DNA from: Paraburkholderia elongata
GTDB lineage: Bacteria > Pseudomonadota > Gammaproteobacteria > Burkholderiales > Burkholderiaceae
DNA: 35,646 nucleotides
Assembly (NCBI RefSeq): GCF_013177735.1
Contig: NZ_WOEZ01000289.1
Coordinates: 1-35,646 of the forward strand
Direction of reading: 5' to 3'
The position numbers were made by a program, and so were the translations under genes. The notes below the pieces were generated by a model that ran no database searches, was not told the origin of the DNA, and was given only the letters and a program-made list of their open reading frames with translations. Shown piece by piece: positions 34,101-35,646 of the stretch (within the stretch, counting starts at the first letter, position 1; every line of letters begins with the position of its first letter).

Positions 34101-34499
34101 CTCAGCCAGACTGCGCCATCCGACCGGTGGTACCCGGTGCTGCAACGCTATATCTCGTACCTGGCGGGACGAGTGAACGGACTGGGCGGGAACGCAGGCT
34201 CAATCGAACCTTCGCCGCTCGGCGTGCCACCCAAACCGGCTCACGTCCACATCGAGCACGCTCGCGAATTTACCGGCAAGGTATCTTCACTCGACTACGA
34301 TCGCTTCGGAGACTTCGATGGCTTCCGGCTACTTGCCGAGGATGGTTGCGAGCATACGTTCCGAAGCCACGAGCACGCCGTCGAAGACGTGGTCCGGTGC
34401 GCGTGGCGCGAGCGCGACGTCGTCACGGTAGTCGTGCATCGCCACGAACCACATGTTCCGGTATCGATCGTTCTGCGACGCGCGCCGCGGCTGCACTAA
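31182..34499 (+). CDS. Large protein of unknown function with a glutamine-amidotransferase/ThuA-like N-terminus (1,105 aa)
   Basis: The start has AGGGGG well placed upstream. There is no signal peptide or membrane helix. Residues 1-230 look like a class I glutamine-amidotransferase/ThuA-like alpha/beta fold: INVLIVADG at the first strand, YDVMCLFGDEGYNDGG, a helix with DELIAIADFMEGGGGVFAVG, then DHDGLGAYMCGD. The usual Cys-His-Glu triad is not obvious; DHDG stands near where a nucleophile would be expected. Residues about 380-960 are beta-rich (repeated Thr/Asn/Gly, PNVRVFFRMFLTQSN). The last 75 residues form a small charged beta domain (GKVSSLDYDRFGDFDGFRLL) rich in His. It stands alone, with 423 bp upstream and 738 bp downstream. 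I do not recognise a function. Confidence 0.85.
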   Translation: MSAINVLIVADGNRFTFDPASTTTEGVFTINAFIGALQASTDPVFTVAKAHRRGATNHEQHVTIPGDFTFTPADLASYDVMCLFGDEGYNDGGLEPGSSPLTPDELIAIADFMEGGGGVFAVGDHDGLGAYMCGDIPRVRTMRKWYEAEHPRAGFPSNWSTGSIVGSETRLLPRTDTLRPDSADGQFYFYDQSDPTPQPIMAIAPVHPVLQGPVGTITQFPDHMHEGEAIAAPAAFLTGPQITYNGATLGTRSFTEYPSVAGHQETPRVVATVTEIPGHTTIGPGGAYTNVATDNPPKTTGAISAYDGYNGGVGRVLTGSTFHHYMDINLTGDPTSASTTAGVGPTNSNAGLPPDALNGMFAYYVNAVSWLARLARTCSLWVDKSTFGVDEVEETKTYGNAFWVVLDGFSPSELGSTMPSFSGAFAGIVGANGIVPGTPVLENPAAPWMPQRILIPCTITFPAAALNAFPTGSAGPFFELLQANIVLGGAPYSAQADIELVPGADPYFNNVDPAQDNVFWLSQDLRVFTVTAGTVPPSVAGATLSTANPTMLDANAGYAFIQQLMANLNSGYSDPGGMDPFASVLPNQSGALTGDSSVTPHDGSGNINYNFAVARVRLSGGPTGSTAPNVRVFFRMFLTQSNDTDFQPTTTYASNPDTQGHPGSPVFDAATDTIPFFATGNYPSTDDYAGLNVNNRPVSAGAGGHVWTYFGCFLNVYDTNNVVNNKSVPSRLMGSHHCIVAEIAYDGAPIVNTNGVTMSPENSDKLAQRNLQVTPSDNPGASATHRIPQTFDLRPSRPVLAGASQLLDLPDELMIDWGNTPVGSTASIYWPQVDAAQVLKLATRMYPVHQLSTSDAHTLQCPVTAGATYVPIPPAAGQNFAGLFTIDLPPTVVKGQAFRIVVRRVSTRRVGERTVNAQPAATRASVGVRGDGKGHAMLNWRFVVGTFQVTIPVSTRDVLLEPEENSLAIMKWRLSQTAPSDRWYPVLQRYISYLAGRVNGLGGNAGSIEPSPLGVPPKPAHVHIEHAREFTGKVSSLDYDRFGDFDGFRLLAEDGCEHTFRSHEHAVEDVVRCAWRERDVVTVVVHRHEPHVPVSIVLRRAPRLH

Positions 34500-35237
34500 C
34501 GCCCGCAACGGGTCGCCGGTCCGCTTCGCATCGCGGCACTCGGCGGCCCTCCGTTCGTCAACGCACTAACACTTGGGCGCTGGTTTGCTCGCGCGTCACA
34601 CACTGCGTTACCTGCTCGCGTTGACCCTTGCGCGTCGTGCGAATAGTGTATCCCGCGATGGTTTGAAAGATAGTCCCGAGTTTCGCGAAGTGTTCGAGAG
34701 GACAGTTCGCAATTGAAGTATTGCAGACAGGAGCGAGAACAAAACCGATTTCGTCGCGGTAAAGCGGTTCAAGCTCGTGAAATTCGACATTGTGCGAGAG
34801 GGAGACGAGCCGATGAAGCGACGTGCATAGTCGCCAATCGAACGGCGGTTTTGTGGGTACACCGGACGTCCGAACGTCTCGGTAGAGGAGCGACCGAACG
34901 ACACCTCATGGCCGCGTGCTGACCGTCGCCGACGGTACGCCTCTGCAGCACACCATCATGACAATCGATCTGCCTGATCCATTTTACTTTTTTGGAAGAG
35001 CGATCTATTGGCTCACTACAACATGCAGTTCATCGCGCTTTCGCCCAGCCGCATAACGGTATTTAATGAAGTTACCGATCCAGAACTTTATTGATGTAAC
35101 GGATTACTGATTAATTGCCGTCACGACCTGTATTCGCGACGAGATTGATCGATCGGGATTTTCGCATTCTGTGCTTCGGGGCCTGTGGATTATGTGCTTT
35201 GCGAATGAAATTCGCCGCTAATTACTGGAGTGAAGCC
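34500..35237. other. Long leader/intergenic region before the porin gene
   Basis: About 740 bp. From 34560 to 34834 one plus frame reads protein-like (TLARRANSVSRDGLKDSPEF, then after an in-frame TGA, TDFVAVKRFKLVKFDIVREG) and may be a decayed gene, but no start or family is clear. From about 34970 to 35230 the DNA is visibly more AT-rich and has no reading frame. It probably holds the porin promoter and a long untranslated leader, as is common for porin genes. Confidence 0.4.
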
Positions 35238-35646
35238 ATGAAAAAGAAGATTCTGGCCGCAGCCCTCCTGGGCGTGCTGGCGAATACCGCACACGCACAA
35301 AGCAGCGTCACGCTGTACGGCCTGATCGATGTCGGCATCACCTACACGAACAGTCAGCTTACAAGCCACGGCGGTCACAGCAACGTGCAGGAAACGAGCG
35401 GCGCGGTGGATGGCAGTCGCTGGGGCTTGCGCGGAGCGGAAGACCTGGGTGGTGGCCTGAAGGCAATCTTCACGTTGGAAAACGGCTTTAACGTGAACAA
35501 CGGAACCTTCGGACAGGGCGGCCGCGAGTTTGGCCGTCAGGCCTTCGTCGGCCTGTCAAGCACTGACTACGGTACGGTCACGTTCGGCCGCCAGTACAGC
35601 AGCATGGTGGACTATGTAGGACCGCTGGCGCTGACTGGCACGGAAT
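35238..35646 (+). CDS. Gram-negative porin (OmpC-like, Burkholderia type), partial
   Basis: The first 136 codons of an outer-membrane trimeric porin are present; the rest is beyond the window. The signal peptide is MKKKILAAALLGVLANTAHA, cleaved before QSSVTLYGLIDVGI, which is the hallmark first beta strand of Burkholderiales porins. Further strands follow (SRWGLRGAEDLGGGLKAIF, EFGRQAFVGLSSTDYGTVTF, GRQYSSMVDYVG), including the R-W-G-x-R-G-x-E-D-L-G-G-G-L-K block. GGAG lies eight bases before the ATG. Such porins allow diffusion of small hydrophilic solutes; specificity cannot be read from this part. Confidence 0.95.
   Translation, partial: MKKKILAAALLGVLANTAHAQSSVTLYGLIDVGITYTNSQLTSHGGHSNVQETSGAVDGSRWGLRGAEDLGGGLKAIFTLENGFNVNNGTFGQGGREFGRQAFVGLSSTDYGTVTFGRQYSSMVDYVGPLALTGTE

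Overview
The window looks like chromosomal DNA of a Burkholderia/Paraburkholderia-type betaproteobacterium. The evidence is the high-GC coding, an OmpC-like trimeric porin of the kind typical of that group at the right edge, FixJ/NodW-style two-component genes, NodT/FUSC-type efflux genes and LysR-controlled accessory operons. No rRNA, tRNA, CRISPR array or intact insertion sequence was seen.

Layout. (1) 1-4.4 kb: the start of an isoprenylcysteine-methyltransferase-like membrane enzyme, then a degraded coding patch. A two-component locus follows: a DUF4118-like/PAS histidine kinase, a divergent receiver-only protein and a convergent FixJ-type regulator. TACGAA-containing palindromes lie upstream of the kinase and of the FixJ-type regulator. 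(2) 5-8.3 kb: a small conserved hypothetical, a zinc-ribbon protein, and two type II toxin-antitoxin modules placed back to back (ParDE-like leftward, CcdAB rightward), each with its own palindromic operator candidate. (3) 8.6-23.7 kb: the most unusual part. It is a leftward operon of at least six secreted-protein genes, with a divergent gene encoding a cytochrome c fused to a periplasmic-binding-protein-like domain. The first three operon genes are related cupredoxin/multicopper-oxidase-like proteins. Read together, the first carries one half of the usual copper-motif set (HxHG plus HCH...H...M) and the second carries the other half (HPxHxHG plus HSH). The third has lost all of them and carries Ig/cadherin-like and SdrD-like domains instead. 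The third and fourth reading frames are joined at a run of nine G. Removing one G would fuse them into one protein of about 2,740 residues ending in a right-handed beta-helix. Two small exported proteins complete the operon. (4) 23.9-30.8 kb: a LysR regulator divergent from a decaying catabolic/transport operon: a tauD-like pseudogene, an MFS transporter, an FAD oxidoreductase, a chimeric remnant (thiamine-diphosphate-enzyme N-terminus joined to an outer-membrane-factor C-terminus) and a FUSC efflux protein. (5) 31.2-34.5 kb: a single 1,105-residue protein of unknown function with a glutamine-amidotransferase/ThuA-like N-terminus. (6) The beginning of a porin gene after a comparatively AT-rich leader.

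How it fits together (inference). Region 3 resembles an exported electron-transfer and oxidation apparatus. Copper oxidase-like subunits would act outside the inner membrane, a huge beta-helical/adhesive partner would act at or beyond the outer membrane, and a c-type cytochrome would accept or donate electrons. Mn(II) or another extracellular reductant is a possible substrate by loose analogy with large bacterial Mn-oxidizing multicopper oxidases, but nothing in the sequence fixes the substrate. Regions 2 and 4 show the toxin-antitoxin modules and gene decay expected of an accessory genome segment.
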